The notes below the pieces were generated by a model. That model did no database searches and was not told where the DNA came from. It worked only from the letters and a program-made list of their open reading frames with translations. 64,000 nt of DNA from Brucella pseudogrignonensis (GTDB taxonomy: Bacteria > Pseudomonadota > Alphaproteobacteria > Rhizobiales > Rhizobiaceae). Positions 50,613-61,026 of this stretch are shown here, piece after piece. The position numbers were made by a program, and so were the translations under genes. Positions within the stretch are counted from its first letter, which is position 1, and each line of letters starts with the position of its first letter. The stretch lies in NCBI RefSeq assembly GCF_002252525.1, contig NZ_NNRM01000016.1, forward strand, positions 1 through 64,000, written 5' to 3'.

Positions 50613-51149
50613 CTACTCTTTTACGTGGCCCACAAAAGGCAACTGCCGGAACGAATGGCCGACATCCATGCCGTAACCGACGACGAAATAGTCAGGGCAT
50701 TCGAAAGCGACGAAATCGGCATCCAGATCAACCTTGCGACGCACGCTCTTGTCGAGAAGCACAGCAATGCTGACGCTGCGAGCTCCACGCTCAATCATCA
50801 GCTCACGCACAAATTTGAGCGTCTTGCCTGATTCGAGAATGTCATCGATCAGAAGAACGTCGCGGTCTTTTACATCGCTGTCGATATCGCGCAGCAGGCG
50901 CACTTCGGTACTTGTCGTACCCTTGCCATAGCTGGAAACGGTGATGAATTCGACATCCGGCTCAACACCTGCATCATGCATTGCACGAATAAGATCGGCT
51001 GCGAAAATGAACGAGCCTTTGAGGATGGATATCGTCAGCAGATTATGAAAATCGCGTCCGGCAATCTCTTTTGCCAGCGCGAGATTACGCGCAGCGATTT
51101 CCTCCGGGCTGAAAAGCACGTCAATGGTTTTGCCGCCGACCTGAGGCAT
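50613..51149 (-). CDS. hpt: Hypoxanthine phosphoribosyltransferase
   Basis: 178 aa. Salvages hypoxanthine (and guanine) with PRPP to IMP/GMP. The PRPP-binding motif VLLIDDILESGKTL is at about 100 and FSPEEIAARNLALAKEIAG at the N-terminus is typical. Diverges from a methyltransferase gene. Confidence 0.94.
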   Translation of the reverse strand: MPQVGGKTIDVLFSPEEIAARNLALAKEIAGRDFHNLLTISILKGSFIFAADLIRAMHDAGVEPDVEFITVSSYGKGTTSTEVRLLRDIDSDVKDRDVLLIDDILESGKTLKFVRELMIERGARSVSIAVLLDKSVRRKVDLDADFVAFECPDYFVVGYGMDVGHSFRQLPFVGHVKE

Positions 51150-51309
51150 CTGCTGCGTCTCCTGATTTATAAGCGTAACTAAGCTTTGAAAGGCACGCTC
51201 TATATCATGCTTTCAGAAAAATGCACCCTTTTGCATTGCGCGACTTCGCGAACAATTGGACGAAGCATAATCATTTGCCATTTCATTGATTTGATATAGC
51301 GTGCCTGCC

Positions 51310-52077
51310 ATGCATCCGGACATTATCGAACTGCGTTCCTTTTACGAAACCACCCTTGGCCATCTCGCCGAGCGATCCATTCGCATGGCGCTTTCGGGTC
51401 TTTGGGCGCGTGTACCAGGCGAGCGCTTGGTGGGGCTTGGCTATAGCCTCCCCTATCTCGACCGCTTCAGTGCAGATACCGAGCGAAGCTTTGCTTTTAT
51501 GCCTGCGGGACAGGGTGCTGTTGCATGGCCTTCATCAGGCAAATCAAGCACCGCACTCGTCTTCGACGAAGAACTGCCTTTGCCTGATTCTTCCATCGAC
51601 CGGGTGCTGATGGTTCATGCGCTGGAATATGCCGAAAACGCTTCGGAAACGCTGAAAGAAATGTGGCGTGTACTCGCCCCCAACGGACGGCTCGTCATCG
51701 TGGTGCCGAACCGGCGCGGCGTATGGGCACGTCTCGACCGCACACCATTCGGCAGTGGTCGCCCTTATAGCCGCACACAGTTAACCGCCCTGCTGCGCGA
51801 AGCCAATTTCAGCGTCAACACAATCAGCAATGCGCTGCATTTCCCACCCGTGAAACGCCGATGGATGATGCGTCCTTGCATGGCAGTCGAAGGAATTGGC
51901 CGCAAGCTCTGGCCGTTATTTTCCGGCGTACTGGTGGTTGAAGCACAAAAGCGGCTCTATCAGGGTCTGCCTGTCGCACAACGCTCCTCGCGCCGTGTCT
52001 TTGTGCCTGTTCTGGCCCCACAAGGAACACCGGTCAGCGGTTTGAGAAAAACCGCATCGAAAGAAACCAAAAAATAG
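51310..52077 (+). CDS. Class I SAM-dependent methyltransferase
   Basis: 255 aa. Methyltransf_11-like: RVLMVHALEYAENASETLKEMWRVLAPNGRLVIVVPNR, with a degenerate N-terminal SAM site (VGLGYSLPYL in place of GxGxG). ATG 51310 preferred over GTG 51301. Substrate unknown. Upstream of hisC-tyrC by about 100 nt, so possibly the same transcript. Confidence 0.8.
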   Translation: MHPDIIELRSFYETTLGHLAERSIRMALSGLWARVPGERLVGLGYSLPYLDRFSADTERSFAFMPAGQGAVAWPSSGKSSTALVFDEELPLPDSSIDRVLMVHALEYAENASETLKEMWRVLAPNGRLVIVVPNRRGVWARLDRTPFGSGRPYSRTQLTALLREANFSVNTISNALHFPPVKRRWMMRPCMAVEGIGRKLWPLFSGVLVVEAQKRLYQGLPVAQRSSRRVFVPVLAPQGTPVSGLRKTASKETKK

Positions 52078-52179
52078 CGCTGCAGCCTTTCACAGTAAGG
52101 TTTTTCTCGACTTGAACGCGGCAGAGGTTTATGCCCGCTACGCAACCTTAACATCAGTCCTTTTGGCGGAGCCAAAATC

Positions 52180-53286
52180 ATGACCAATACGCAAGACCTT
52201 TCCCGTCCCCAGCCTAAGACCGGCCTGCTCGATATCGCAGCCTATGTACCAGGCAAGGAACACGTAGAAGGCGTTGCAAAGGTCTATAAGCTCTCCTCCA
52301 ATGAGACCCCAATCGGCCCTAGCCCTCATGCGATTGAAGCCTATCGACACCTGGCCGATACGCTCGCGATCTATCCGGATGGCCAGGCGCAGGCATTGCG
52401 CGAGGCAATCGCTGAATCGCAGGGGCTTAACATCGGCAATATCATCTGCGGCAATGGCTCGGATGAATTGCTTGGCTTGCTCTGCCAGACCTATCTGGCT
52501 CCGGGCGATGAAGCCATCATCACTGAGCATGGTTTTGCGGTTTACAAAATCCAGACGCTTGGCGCAGGTGCAACGCCTGTGACGGTGAAGGAAAAGGATG
52601 AACGCATCGATGTCGATGCGATCCTTGCTGGTGTAACGCCACGCACGAAGATCGTCTTCATCGCCAACCCAGCAAATCCGACCGGCACCTATCTGCCTTT
52701 TGAGGAAGTCCGTCGTCTTCATGCAGGCCTGCCGAAGAACGTTTTGCTGGTGCTGGATGCAGCCTATGCAGAATATGTTCGTCGCAACGATTACGAGTTC
52801 GGTCTTGAACTGGTATCGTCGAACGAAAATGTCGTCATGACCCGTACCTTCTCAAAGATTCACGGTCTGCCGGGCCTGCGTATCGGCTGGATGTATGCCC
52901 CATTGCACGTTATCGATGCGGTCAACCGTATTCGCGGCCCCTTCAACATGAACTCGGCAGCAATCGCTGCCGGTGCCGCCGCAATCCGTGACCGCGCTCA
53001 TGTGGTGAAGTCTGTCGAATACAATGAAAAATGGCTGACATGGCTCACCGACGAATTCACCAAGCTAGGGCTTCGCGTCACTCCATCGGTTACAAACTTC
53101 CTGTTGTTCCATTTCCCGGAAGATTCCGCACATTCTGCAGATAAGGCGGATGAGTGGCTTTCAAAGCGCGGCTATATCCTGCGTCGCGTAGGCGGCTACG
53201 GCTTCCCGAATGCATTGCGCATGACGGTCGGTACGGAAGAAGCCAATCGTGGCGTTGTGGCAGCTCTGACCGAGTTTCTGAAGTAA
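52180..53286 (+). CDS. hisC: Histidinol-phosphate aminotransferase
   Basis: 368 aa, class I/II PLP aminotransferase. Motif [17 protein letters not shown] at the N-terminus and PLP lysine in [17 protein letters not shown] at about 230. Next to a prephenate/arogenate dehydrogenase gene, so it may work in tyrosine/phenylalanine as well as histidine synthesis. GGAG upstream of ATG. The tyrC start follows 4 nt after its stop. Confidence 0.92.
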   Translation: MTNTQDLSRPQPKTGLLDIAAYVPGKEHVEGVAKVYKLSSNETPIGPSPHAIEAYRHLADTLAIYPDGQAQALREAIAESQGLNIGNIICGNGSDELLGLLCQTYLAPGDEAIITEHGFAVYKIQTLGAGATPVTVKEKDERIDVDAILAGVTPRTKIVFIANPANPTGTYLPFEEVRRLHAGLPKNVLLVLDAAYAEYVRRNDYEFGLELVSSNENVVMTRTFSKIHGLPGLRIGWMYAPLHVIDAVNRIRGPFNMNSAAIAAGAAAIRDRAHVVKSVEYNEKWLTWLTDEFTKLGLRVTPSVTNFLLFHFPEDSAHSADKADEWLSKRGYILRRVGGYGFPNALRMTVGTEEANRGVVAALTEFLK

Positions 53287-53290
53287 GACG

Positions 53291-54229
53291 ATGTCCACGA
53301 TCCATTTCGAAAAAATCGCGCTTATCGGTATCGGCCTTATCGGATCATCGCTGGCGCGTGTCATTCGCCGCGAAGGCCTTGCCAATCATATCGCCATTGC
53401 AACACGCAGTGCCGAAACATTAAAGCGCGCCGAGGAATTAAACCTCGGCGACAGCTACTCGACCGATAGTGCGCAAGCCGTTCAAGATGCTGATCTCGTC
53501 ATCGTATCGGTGCCTGTCGGTTCGTCCGGCACCGTTGCCAAGCAGATTGCTGCACATCTGAAGCCAGGCGCTATCGTAACCGATGTCGGATCGACCAAGG
53601 CGTCCGTTATCGCGCAGATGCAGCCGGAACTGCCGGCCAATGTGCATTTCATTCCCGGCCACCCTCTCGCGGGTACGGAATATTCCGGTCCTGATGCCGG
53701 TTTTGCGGAGCTCTTCACCAACCGCTGGTGCATTCTCACGCCTCTGCCGGACACCGATCAGGCGGCCATAGACAAGCTTTCCGCGTTCTGGACGGCTTGC
53801 GGTTCGCGTCTCGATCAGATGGACCCACAGCACCATGATCTGGTATTGGCAATCGTCTCGCATCTTCCGCATATCATCGCCTATAACATTGTTGGTACAG
53901 CCAGCGATCTGGAGCAGGTGACAAAATCGGAAGTCATCAAATATTCGGCTTCGGGTTTCCGTGATTTTACGCGTCTGGCCGCGTCTGATCCAACCATGTG
54001 GCGCGACGTCTGCCTCCATAACAAGGACGCAATCCTTGAGATGCTGGCGCGTTTCTCGGAAGATCTCGCTTCGTTGCAGCGCTCGATCCGCTGGGGCGAT
54101 GGTGAGGCTCTGTTTGATCTCTTCACCCGCACGCGTGCGGTGCGCCGTAGCATTATCGATGCTGGTCAGGAAGTCGACGCACCGAACTTCGGACGTCAGG
54201 CGGCCGCTGAGATCAGCGAAAAGAAATGA
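53291..54229 (+). CDS. tyrC: Prephenate/arogenate dehydrogenase family protein
   Basis: 312 aa. N-terminal NAD-binding motif IGIGLIGSSLARVIRREG and the catalytic-region HPLAGTEYSGPDAG (about 120) and SHLPHIIAYNIVG elements of TyrA/TyrC. Produces the hydroxyphenylpyruvate or tyrosine precursor. Coupled to hisC by a 4-nt gap, supporting a joint role in aromatic amino acid synthesis. Converges on the DUF2125 gene. Confidence 0.92.
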   Translation: MSTIHFEKIALIGIGLIGSSLARVIRREGLANHIAIATRSAETLKRAEELNLGDSYSTDSAQAVQDADLVIVSVPVGSSGTVAKQIAAHLKPGAIVTDVGSTKASVIAQMQPELPANVHFIPGHPLAGTEYSGPDAGFAELFTNRWCILTPLPDTDQAAIDKLSAFWTACGSRLDQMDPQHHDLVLAIVSHLPHIIAYNIVGTASDLEQVTKSEVIKYSASGFRDFTRLAASDPTMWRDVCLHNKDAILEMLARFSEDLASLQRSIRWGDGEALFDLFTRTRAVRRSIIDAGQEVDAPNFGRQAAAEISEKK

Positions 54230-54271
54230 TAAATTAGGGCAGACGAACACTCTGCCCTATTCCAAACCGCC

Positions 54272-55291
54272 TTACAAAGTCGGCAAATGTCCTAATGGAA
54301 TAAAACCAGCGCTGGCTCTTCCCTTACGAACGGCAATCTCGATAACGGGGTTGCCGTTTTCGTCTTTCGGCATGGCGGAAAGAGCAAAAAGAACAGTAGC
54401 GATATTGCCGCCCTGTTCCGGAAACACGGTTTGACCGGCTTGCGCAAAGGATTGCGGGTTGACCATCGTGACCTTCAGGTCAGCATCAATCTCACCTTCC
54501 AGATCGACTGAAAAGGGACCAGCTACCGAAAGCACCGCACCATTGGGCATGGATAGAAATGCCTGATTGATCACACCACTATGGCCGCGCATCCGTTCGT
54601 TAAACGGTGCAGGACTAGGTGCCAGAAACGTTCCCGCATTGGCAATTACGATATCGGCCAGACCATCGATTTCCGGACTCTTGGCACTGCCAATAACGGA
54701 TGGTTCCAGCTTGAGGGCAGCAAAGCGCCCATTGATCTTGAGCTGATCATCTTCGCTGCTCATGCGGAGATTCATCTGCTCTAGCTTGCTAAGAGGCTGG
54801 GTGGTCGTGGTTTCTGTACGCACGCCGACTGTTACATCGCGCGCATCAAGCTCGATCTCGGTAGGGAACGGACGCGAAAGACGCGTGTTGGAGGTAAATT
54901 TGCTCCAATTGACCTCAAGTGGCTGAAAGCCGGGAAACTCGACAAAAGCAGGTCCACCAAGTTCATTGCTGAGTGAACGCGGCGCATAAACCGGAGACCC
55001 TGACGTGAAACGTCCGGCACGCAAAGCCATACCTTCAGAGGGCTTCTGCCACGAAATACTGGCACAAACCACATTCACACGGAGCGGATATCCGCCCATG
55101 TGAAGATTCTCGCATTGCACGCCCACACCTTGCGATGCAAGCTTTGCCATATCGGCCTTGGCACGCGTTTCAATCTTGCCTGCCAGATAAAACCAGCCTG
55201 CTGTATAGGCAGCGATCAGCACCAGGACGATGACGGCAATCGTAACAGGGCGCTTCCTGGATTTTTTGGTTTCAATACCAGCATGCGCCAT
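54272..55291 (-). CDS. DUF2125 domain-containing protein
   Basis: 339 aa from ATG 55291. One N-terminal membrane helix (about 15-35) then a periplasmic DUF2125 region to the end. Function unknown; widespread in Alphaproteobacteria. Single gene, divergent from the ChaC-like gene. Confidence 0.85.
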   Translation of the reverse strand: MAHAGIETKKSRKRPVTIAVIVLVLIAAYTAGWFYLAGKIETRAKADMAKLASQGVGVQCENLHMGGYPLRVNVVCASISWQKPSEGMALRAGRFTSGSPVYAPRSLSNELGGPAFVEFPGFQPLEVNWSKFTSNTRLSRPFPTEIELDARDVTVGVRTETTTTQPLSKLEQMNLRMSSEDDQLKINGRFAALKLEPSVIGSAKSPEIDGLADIVIANAGTFLAPSPAPFNERMRGHSGVINQAFLSMPNGAVLSVAGPFSVDLEGEIDADLKVTMVNPQSFAQAGQTVFPEQGGNIATVLFALSAMPKDENGNPVIEIAVRKGRASAGFIPLGHLPTL

Positions 55292-55504
55292 TGAAAAAGC
55301 CTCTTTCAATCAGATACTTGGTTGAGGTGACAAAGCGAAGGGCATTTCCAACCCGAACAATCATCATCTGTTCTGCTGTTCCCAACAGGTGGCTATATTA
55401 TGGCAGGATTGAGTCTCGTGAAGTTCGTCCGATTAAAAAACGCGGGATATCTTGAGATTATCGATAAAAACCAGCCATAATTGTCCATATATAGATTTGA
55501 TATC

Positions 55505-56080
55505 ATGACAATGCGTACGAGCGACATGCGAAAGAATGATTTCTGGGTATTTGGTTACGGTTCGCTGATGTGGCGGCCTGGCTTCGCACATGTCGAAACA
55601 ATGCGTGCGCGCCTGCATGGCTATCGCCGCAGCCTCTGCATCTATTCACACGTTCATCGCGGAACACCGGATCATCCCGGCCTTGTTTTGGGGCTTGATG
55701 CTGGCGGATCATGCCTCGGCATCGCCTTCCGTGTACCCGGCGATATGACAGACGAAGTCATGGTCTATTTGCGCGAACGCGAAATGTCCAATCAGGTCTA
55801 TCACGAAAAATGGCTCCGCCTTCGGCTAGCGGACGGGCGCGATGTGCAGGCTGTAACCTATGTCGCCGACCGACGGCATATCCAATATGCCGGTTCGCTC
55901 AAAGCCGAAGACGCCGCAGCAATCGTTATCTCAGCACAGGGAGATTCCGGTGCCAATCTTGACTATGTTGCCAACACGCTTGAGCATCTGCGCAATATGC
56001 GTGTGCGGGATCATGCGCTTGAACATGTCAACGATCTGATATGCACCAAAGTGAATCGGCAAAAGCACGACACAGCCTGA
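55505..56080 (+). CDS. Gamma-glutamylcyclotransferase (ChaC-like)
   Basis: About 191 aa. N-terminal FGYGSLMWRPGF is the GGCT/ChaC nucleotide-free binding loop YGSL, and the catalytic Glu is probably in LREREMSNQVY. Degrades glutathione to 5-oxoproline and Cys-Gly in characterised relatives. The start is uncertain among ATGs at 55505, 55511 and 55526; none has a strong RBS, and 55505 is taken as the first. Confidence 0.85.
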   Translation: MTMRTSDMRKNDFWVFGYGSLMWRPGFAHVETMRARLHGYRRSLCIYSHVHRGTPDHPGLVLGLDAGGSCLGIAFRVPGDMTDEVMVYLREREMSNQVYHEKWLRLRLADGRDVQAVTYVADRRHIQYAGSLKAEDAAAIVISAQGDSGANLDYVANTLEHLRNMRVRDHALEHVNDLICTKVNRQKHDTA

Positions 56081-57007
56081 TCAACTCTGTCCGTAACGAC
56101 GAAAATGATCGGCCAGCGCCTCTTTGCCGTTCACGATCATTATTCCCGTTATCACAAATACCGTGCCCACCACGAAACTGGTTTCAATCGGCTCGCCCAA
56201 AATGATCGCACCAAAAATCACCCCGAAAATTGGCGTCATGAAAGAGAGTGAACCCAATTGGGATGCCCGATAAATCCGCAAAAGCTGAAACCAGATCAGA
56301 AATACCGCAAAAGATACAATGACAGACTGAAACGCGAAGCTGCCCACCAGCATAGTGGTCCAGTTGATCTCCACTTGCCCCATCAGGGATGCGGCAACCG
56401 ACAAGGTCACGAAGGCGGTTAGAAGCTGGTAGAGCAAGGTCTGCTTCGCTGGCAGTGCCGCAAGACGTGAACCACGGACCACAACGGTCGTTGCTCCCCA
56501 TGCCACCCCCGCGAGCAGGCAAAGCCCATCGCCAATAACCATGGCCTGGAAATCACCATGGACAGCCTCACCGCGAACAAGGAAAGCTATCGCTATGCCC
56601 ATAAAGGCAATGCCGATGCCGCCCCATTGTATGGTGGTCAGGCGCTCTGATGGCACCAGAAGATGCAAACCAAGTGCCGCAAAGAGTGGTGCTGTATAAA
56701 GCAAAACCACAGCATGAGCGGCTGAGGTTAGTCGCAACCCTTCCCCAAGAAACAGATATTCAAGCGCAAACAGCAAACCGACCAGCAGGCCAGGTTTCCA
56801 GATTCCATTGGCAATAGTCAGCGTTTCACGCCGCGCGATCATAATAGCAGCGATTAATGCAGCCCCCACGCCCGACCACAGCGCAATTTGGAACAATGGC
56901 GAAATATCCGAAGCCGTCAATTTCAACAGCACCTGCTGCAAGCCGAGGCTGATGCAAACAAGAAGCATCATTCCAAATGCATGCGTGTTGACGGGCTTAC
57001 GCTCCAT
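56081..57007 (-). CDS. DMT superfamily (EamA) transporter
   Basis: 308 aa from ATG 57007; a longer frame to 57139 overlaps the AraC gene start and is rejected. Ten predicted helices. It faces an AraC-type regulator across 99 bp, so the regulator probably controls this exporter. Substrate unknown. Confidence 0.87.
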   Translation of the reverse strand: MERKPVNTHAFGMMLLVCISLGLQQVLLKLTASDISPLFQIALWSGVGAALIAAIMIARRETLTIANGIWKPGLLVGLLFALEYLFLGEGLRLTSAAHAVVLLYTAPLFAALGLHLLVPSERLTTIQWGGIGIAFMGIAIAFLVRGEAVHGDFQAMVIGDGLCLLAGVAWGATTVVVRGSRLAALPAKQTLLYQLLTAFVTLSVAASLMGQVEINWTTMLVGSFAFQSVIVSFAVFLIWFQLLRIYRASQLGSLSFMTPIFGVIFGAIILGEPIETSFVVGTVFVITGIMIVNGKEALADHFRRYGQS

Positions 57008-57106
57008 TGTCCGAATCCTCGTGATTAATTCGAACAACGGGTGTACGCTTGTCGGGTATAGGGCATATAGCTTAAAACTGACAAACCTTATCGCAGGATT
57101 GCCATA

Positions 57107-57901
57107 ATGGCGGGAATAGCTCTCGAACCTACGCATCAACCTCCCTTTACAGAAGCCTTGCCGGAGCCGCTATTCTTTCGAACAGCCTGCATGCCACCGG
57201 CTGCGCGCTATCCCATGCATCGCCACGATTGGGGAGAGTTTGTCTATTCCTTCACTGGTGTAATGGAGGTGCGTATCGGCGACAGCCATCTGCTGGCCCC
57301 GCCGCAATATGGGATATGGCTTCCTCCGCATATCGAGCATCAAGGCCTCAATCGTCAGGAAGTGTGCTACTGCTCGCTCTATGTGACCGAAGAGCTTTGT
57401 ACTGATCTTCCAGCCAAGGCCTGCGCGCTCAACCTCAATCCACTGATCCGCACTTTGCTTGAACATCTGCGTATGAAGAAGCCATCGCAACCACAGCAAC
57501 CGCAAGAAACACGGCTGCTGCATACGCTGCTTGATCAGCTGGCTATTGCTCCATGTGCGGGTTCCTATCTGCCTTCCAGCACGGACCCTGCCCTCCAAAA
57601 GATATTGTCGATCCTTGAAGATGATCCAAGTGACAATCGCACCCTTCACGCTCTTGCGAAGATCGCCAATACGTCCGAAAGAACACTGATGCGTCGTTGC
57701 AAACAGGAGCTGGGCATGAGCTTCCCTGAATGGAAACAGCGGCTAAGGACGTTGAAAGCCATGCCGCTGCTCGAAAAGGGAGCAAAAGTCGAACATGTGG
57801 CGCTTGACCTTGGCTATGCCAGCGCATCAGCTTTCATCGCCATGTTCCGCAAATTGATGGGTATCACCCCCGACGAATATCGCAGACAAATCGGTGCCTG
57901 A
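57107..57901 (+). CDS. AraC family transcriptional regulator
   Basis: 264 aa. N-terminal cupin-like sensing domain (about 15-130; MHRHDWGEFVYSFTGVMEV) and C-terminal AraC DNA-binding domain with two helix-turn-helix units at about 165-260 (LHALAKIANTSERTLMRRC and VEHVALDLGYASASAFIAMF). Likely regulates the divergent EamA transporter gene. Confidence 0.92.
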   Translation: MAGIALEPTHQPPFTEALPEPLFFRTACMPPAARYPMHRHDWGEFVYSFTGVMEVRIGDSHLLAPPQYGIWLPPHIEHQGLNRQEVCYCSLYVTEELCTDLPAKACALNLNPLIRTLLEHLRMKKPSQPQQPQETRLLHTLLDQLAIAPCAGSYLPSSTDPALQKILSILEDDPSDNRTLHALAKIANTSERTLMRRCKQELGMSFPEWKQRLRTLKAMPLLEKGAKVEHVALDLGYASASAFIAMFRKLMGITPDEYRRQIGA

Positions 57902-58160
57902 ACGGACATAGCGACAAGCTCTAGCGGCAATTGCAGCAAACTGCCCCTGATTTCTCCTGCAAGCATACAGGAGATATTAAAGTTGCATTGCTTGTACGGC
58001 TTGCCCTTGTTCTTGCCCAAAGCAACCGCTACATCTCGGCTCAAGCATCGCTCCGTAGCCTGACTGGATTGGGACAGTACGATGCAAAGTTCAAAGGGTT
58101 GGAGCGGTCTTCCTGGGTCAGTTTATGATCTGTGCCGCTCCGATTGCCAAGGAGACCTTT

Positions 58161-58451
58161 ATGATCGCACTGTTCCGCACCATTGATCTGGCGCTCGATA
58201 TCTATACTTGGATCATTATCGCTAGCGCCGTTTTCTCATGGCTCTATGCGTTCAACGTCGTCAATTCTTCCAATCGCTTTGTCGCATCGATCGGTGAGTT
58301 TCTTTACAAAGTAACTGAACCGGTCCTGCGTCCACTCCGCAATATCCTGCCCAATCTCGGCGGCATCGATATTTCGCCTATCGTCGTCCTGCTGATTATC
58401 TTCTTCATCCGTCAGTTCATGTGGACGACGCTGCTTCCCGCACTTCTGTAA
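58161..58451 (+). CDS. YggT family membrane protein
   Basis: 96 aa from ATG 58161 behind AAGGAG. Two transmembrane helices (about 10-30 and 70-92) around [22 protein letters not shown], the YggT signature. Homologues are linked to cell division/osmotic tolerance and sit near Mnd/YggS-type loci; the function is not settled. Upstream 258 bp carry no supported gene. Confidence 0.88.
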   Translation: MIALFRTIDLALDIYTWIIIASAVFSWLYAFNVVNSSNRFVASIGEFLYKVTEPVLRPLRNILPNLGGIDISPIVVLLIIFFIRQFMWTTLLPALL

Positions 58452-58476
58452 GAAGCCCATACTTAACCAGACAAAC

Positions 58477-58508
58477 AAAAACGCCCGGACTTTCATCCGG
58501 GCGTTTTT
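58477..58508. terminator. Bidirectional terminator between yggT and ppa
   Basis: AAAAACGCCCGGA and TCCGGGCGTTTTT: perfect 13-bp stem between the convergent stops, with T runs in both directions. Confidence 0.93.
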
Positions 58509-58528
58509 GATTAAACATATAAGGCAGA

Positions 58529-59059
58529 TTACTTGCCCTTGGCGCGTTCAATCGCTTCAACGATGAACTTGCGAGCGTAATCTTCATCGCCCCAATCACC
58601 GATCTTGACCCACTTGCCTGGTTCCAGATCCTTGTAGTGCTCGAAGAAGTGCGCGATCTGCTTGAGCGTGATTTCCGGAAGATCGGAATAATCATGCACC
58701 TTTGCATAACGCTGCGTCAGGTTTGGCGAAGGAACTGCAATGATCTTCTCGTCCTTGCCGGAATTGTCTTCCATCACCAGAACGCCGATTGGGCGAACAT
58801 TGATCACGCAGCCAGGAACCAGCGGACGGGTGTTGCAGACCAGAACGTCGATTGGGTCGCCATCTTCCGAAAGCGTGTGCGGCACGAAGCCGTAATTGCC
58901 CGGATAGGTCATTGGCGTGTAGAGGAAGCGGTCCACAATCAGGGCGCCAGCCTTCTTGTCCATCTCGTACTTGATCGGCTGTCCGCCGACCGGCACTTCG
59001 ATGATCACGTTGACGTCTTCTGGCGGATTGTTGCCGATGGAGATAGCATCAATATTCAT
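58529..59059 (-). CDS. ppa: Inorganic pyrophosphatase
   Basis: Family I soluble pyrophosphatase, 176 aa. Hydrolyses PPi to phosphate and so drives biosynthesis. Motif DGDPIDVLV (metal-binding Asp residues) at about 66, plus KYEMDKKAG and FIVEAIERA. Own GGA-rich RBS; single gene. Confidence 0.96.
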   Translation of the reverse strand: MNIDAISIGNNPPEDVNVIIEVPVGGQPIKYEMDKKAGALIVDRFLYTPMTYPGNYGFVPHTLSEDGDPIDVLVCNTRPLVPGCVINVRPIGVLVMEDNSGKDEKIIAVPSPNLTQRYAKVHDYSDLPEITLKQIAHFFEHYKDLEPGKWVKIGDWGDEDYARKFIVEAIERAKGK

Positions 59060-59186
59060 GATGGGTCCTTTCGTGTCGCGCTCTGATAACGGGTTTCATG
59101 TTTCCGTGCAAGAAAAACGAAAGTTCAACAAAACGCGGCGAATTGTCATTGTTGCAATGCAACTGAGCGTGATTGGCTATTAAGAG

Positions 59187-59981
59187 TTAGGAGGAAGTTG
59201 TTTCGCCCAATTCCTTCAGCCTTTCGATAGCTGTTGGCGGCATGGGCGGAGCATTGGTGTCGCGACTTGCTGCAACCAGCAGTTCGTCACAAGCCGTCTC
59301 CGTCGTTTCTATCAAACGACGGAGGAATTCTTCTTTCTCAAGGCCCGCCGGAATGGGCGGCAGCACACGGCAGCGAATGGTGCCCGGAAAGCGCAGGAAC
59401 TTTCGGCGTGGCCAGTAAAGCCCCGCATTGTGAGCAATCGGCAATACAGGCAGGTTCAGCGCTTCGTAAAGATGCACAATGCCGTATTTATACTGCGGCG
59501 GCGCTCCCGGTGAACGGCGCGTGCCTTCCGGATAGATGAGAATCTGGCGACCTTCTGCAATCGCCTTCTCCGCTCCCTTGGTGATGGAATGAAGCGCTTT
59601 GACGCGCGATCCACGATCAACCGGGATCATTTCCATCTTGGCAACATACCAGCCAAAGAGCGGTATTCGCATCAATTCACGCTTGAGGATCAGAACAGGA
59701 TCGTCAAGCTGCGGCAGGAACGCGTAAGTGTCCCATGCAGACTGATGCTTGGGCGCAACGATATAAGCGCCTTCGGGAATATTCTCGAGGCCTTCGATGA
59801 CGTAATCCGTACCGGCGATATATTTCTGCAGCCACAGGTTAACCCGCGCCCATGTCTTGGGAACGATCCATGCCTTCTTGCGGGGAAGCAGAAAATAGAA
59901 CGGCGTATAAAGGATCATCTGCACCAGAGTGCCGATGTAAAAAGCCAAATTGAACAGGATTGAGCGCAGATAGAGAAGCAT
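59187..59981 (-). CDS. 1-acyl-sn-glycerol-3-phosphate acyltransferase (PlsC)
   Basis: 264 aa. Membrane-associated enzyme making phosphatidic acid. N-terminal hydrophobic helix (about 8-28), catalytic HQSAWDTYAF (HX4D) at about 78, and EGTRRSPGAPP at about 150. Could also be an ornithine-lipid type acyltransferase (OlsA); sequence favours general PlsC. Single gene. Confidence 0.9.
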   Translation of the reverse strand: MLLYLRSILFNLAFYIGTLVQMILYTPFYFLLPRKKAWIVPKTWARVNLWLQKYIAGTDYVIEGLENIPEGAYIVAPKHQSAWDTYAFLPQLDDPVLILKRELMRIPLFGWYVAKMEMIPVDRGSRVKALHSITKGAEKAIAEGRQILIYPEGTRRSPGAPPQYKYGIVHLYEALNLPVLPIAHNAGLYWPRRKFLRFPGTIRCRVLPPIPAGLEKEEFLRRLIETTETACDELLVAASRDTNAPPMPPTAIERLKELGETTSS

Positions 59982-60147
59982 CGTATCGGCGAAGACCTTA
60001 AGTGGACCTGATGCAACCGCATCAGATGACAGAATTTCGGTGCTTTCTCATGAAAGCTGCGGCACCCGATATATCAGGAAGCTGAGCTTTTTCCATAAGG
60101 AAATCTCTGCACGCGATCATCAAATCGTGGGATGCACTTATTGGGGC

Positions 60148-61026
60148 TTAAGCCGTATCACCGAAAATTCTAGCTCCGCCTACGCGAATGGCAGCACCCA
60201 GATATTTGACATATTCGATAAACAGCACTCTGAGCGTATCGCTCTCTGCCACCCAGCTATGCGAACGCTTTTCGCCATTGACCACAGGATAAGGCACAAA
60301 TTCAACGTCCTGCATCCGATAGGACATTTCCAGAATGCTACGCGGGATGTGGTAATTATTGGTGACGACAATCACACGATGATAGTTGTTGGCGCGTATC
60401 CAGCGTTCGCTTTCAGTCGCATTACCCACAGTGTTAAGCGCAGATCGGTCAAGATCGACACAGCAATCAAACAGACTTTGCTCTGAATGGGTCGCACGCT
60501 GCAGCGATTTTTCCGTGGTTGACGGATGAACGCCGCTAATCAACAAACGTTTTCCCTGCTTGCCCTTTAAAAGATCGAGAGCGGCCTGAATGCGGGACTG
60601 TCCACCAGTCAGAACAACAATAGCGTCAGCCGGTTCATCCAGAACAGGCGACTGCATGCTGGTGACTTTTTCACTGAAGGCAACAAAGCCAATCAGGAAA
60701 GCGACAATGGCCAGAAAGAGAACGATGGAAATAGGCTGAAGTCGTCGAAATACACGCATTAGGACAGACCATAAGAATTTACCGACTGTAGACGCAAGCG
60801 TGGACGTCGCACCAATTGTACGACTGCGGCGCCATACCACAGCACCCGTATCCGCCCCCATCTCTCTATCTGCTGCTGCATCAACGCTTCCCGAATGCCC
60901 AACCGATACCGTTTGCTGAACCTTGCGTTCACCTTTCTTGCTATCATAGCCATCATTGCGGCGATAACTCGGAAAGTTGCCGGAAATTCGTGACTTCCGG
61001 CCGGTATTGGTAAAAAAAGCGGTCAT
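60148..61026 (-). CDS. YdcF family protein (DUF218)
   Basis: 292 aa. A long polar N-terminus (about 1-88), then one transmembrane helix (about 98-118) and the DUF218 domain with DAIVVLTGGQSRIQAALDLL at about 132 and NNYHIPRSILE at about 240. The family binds SAM or acts on cell-wall precursors, but function is unproven. ATG 61026 overlaps the ftsX stop (ATGA), supporting this start; the TM-proximal ATG near residue 89 would be the alternative. Confidence 0.82.
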   Translation of the reverse strand: MTAFFTNTGRKSRISGNFPSYRRNDGYDSKKGERKVQQTVSVGHSGSVDAAADREMGADTGAVVWRRSRTIGATSTLASTVGKFLWSVLMRVFRRLQPISIVLFLAIVAFLIGFVAFSEKVTSMQSPVLDEPADAIVVLTGGQSRIQAALDLLKGKQGKRLLISGVHPSTTEKSLQRATHSEQSLFDCCVDLDRSALNTVGNATESERWIRANNYHRVIVVTNNYHIPRSILEMSYRMQDVEFVPYPVVNGEKRSHSWVAESDTLRVLFIEYVKYLGAAIRVGGARIFGDTA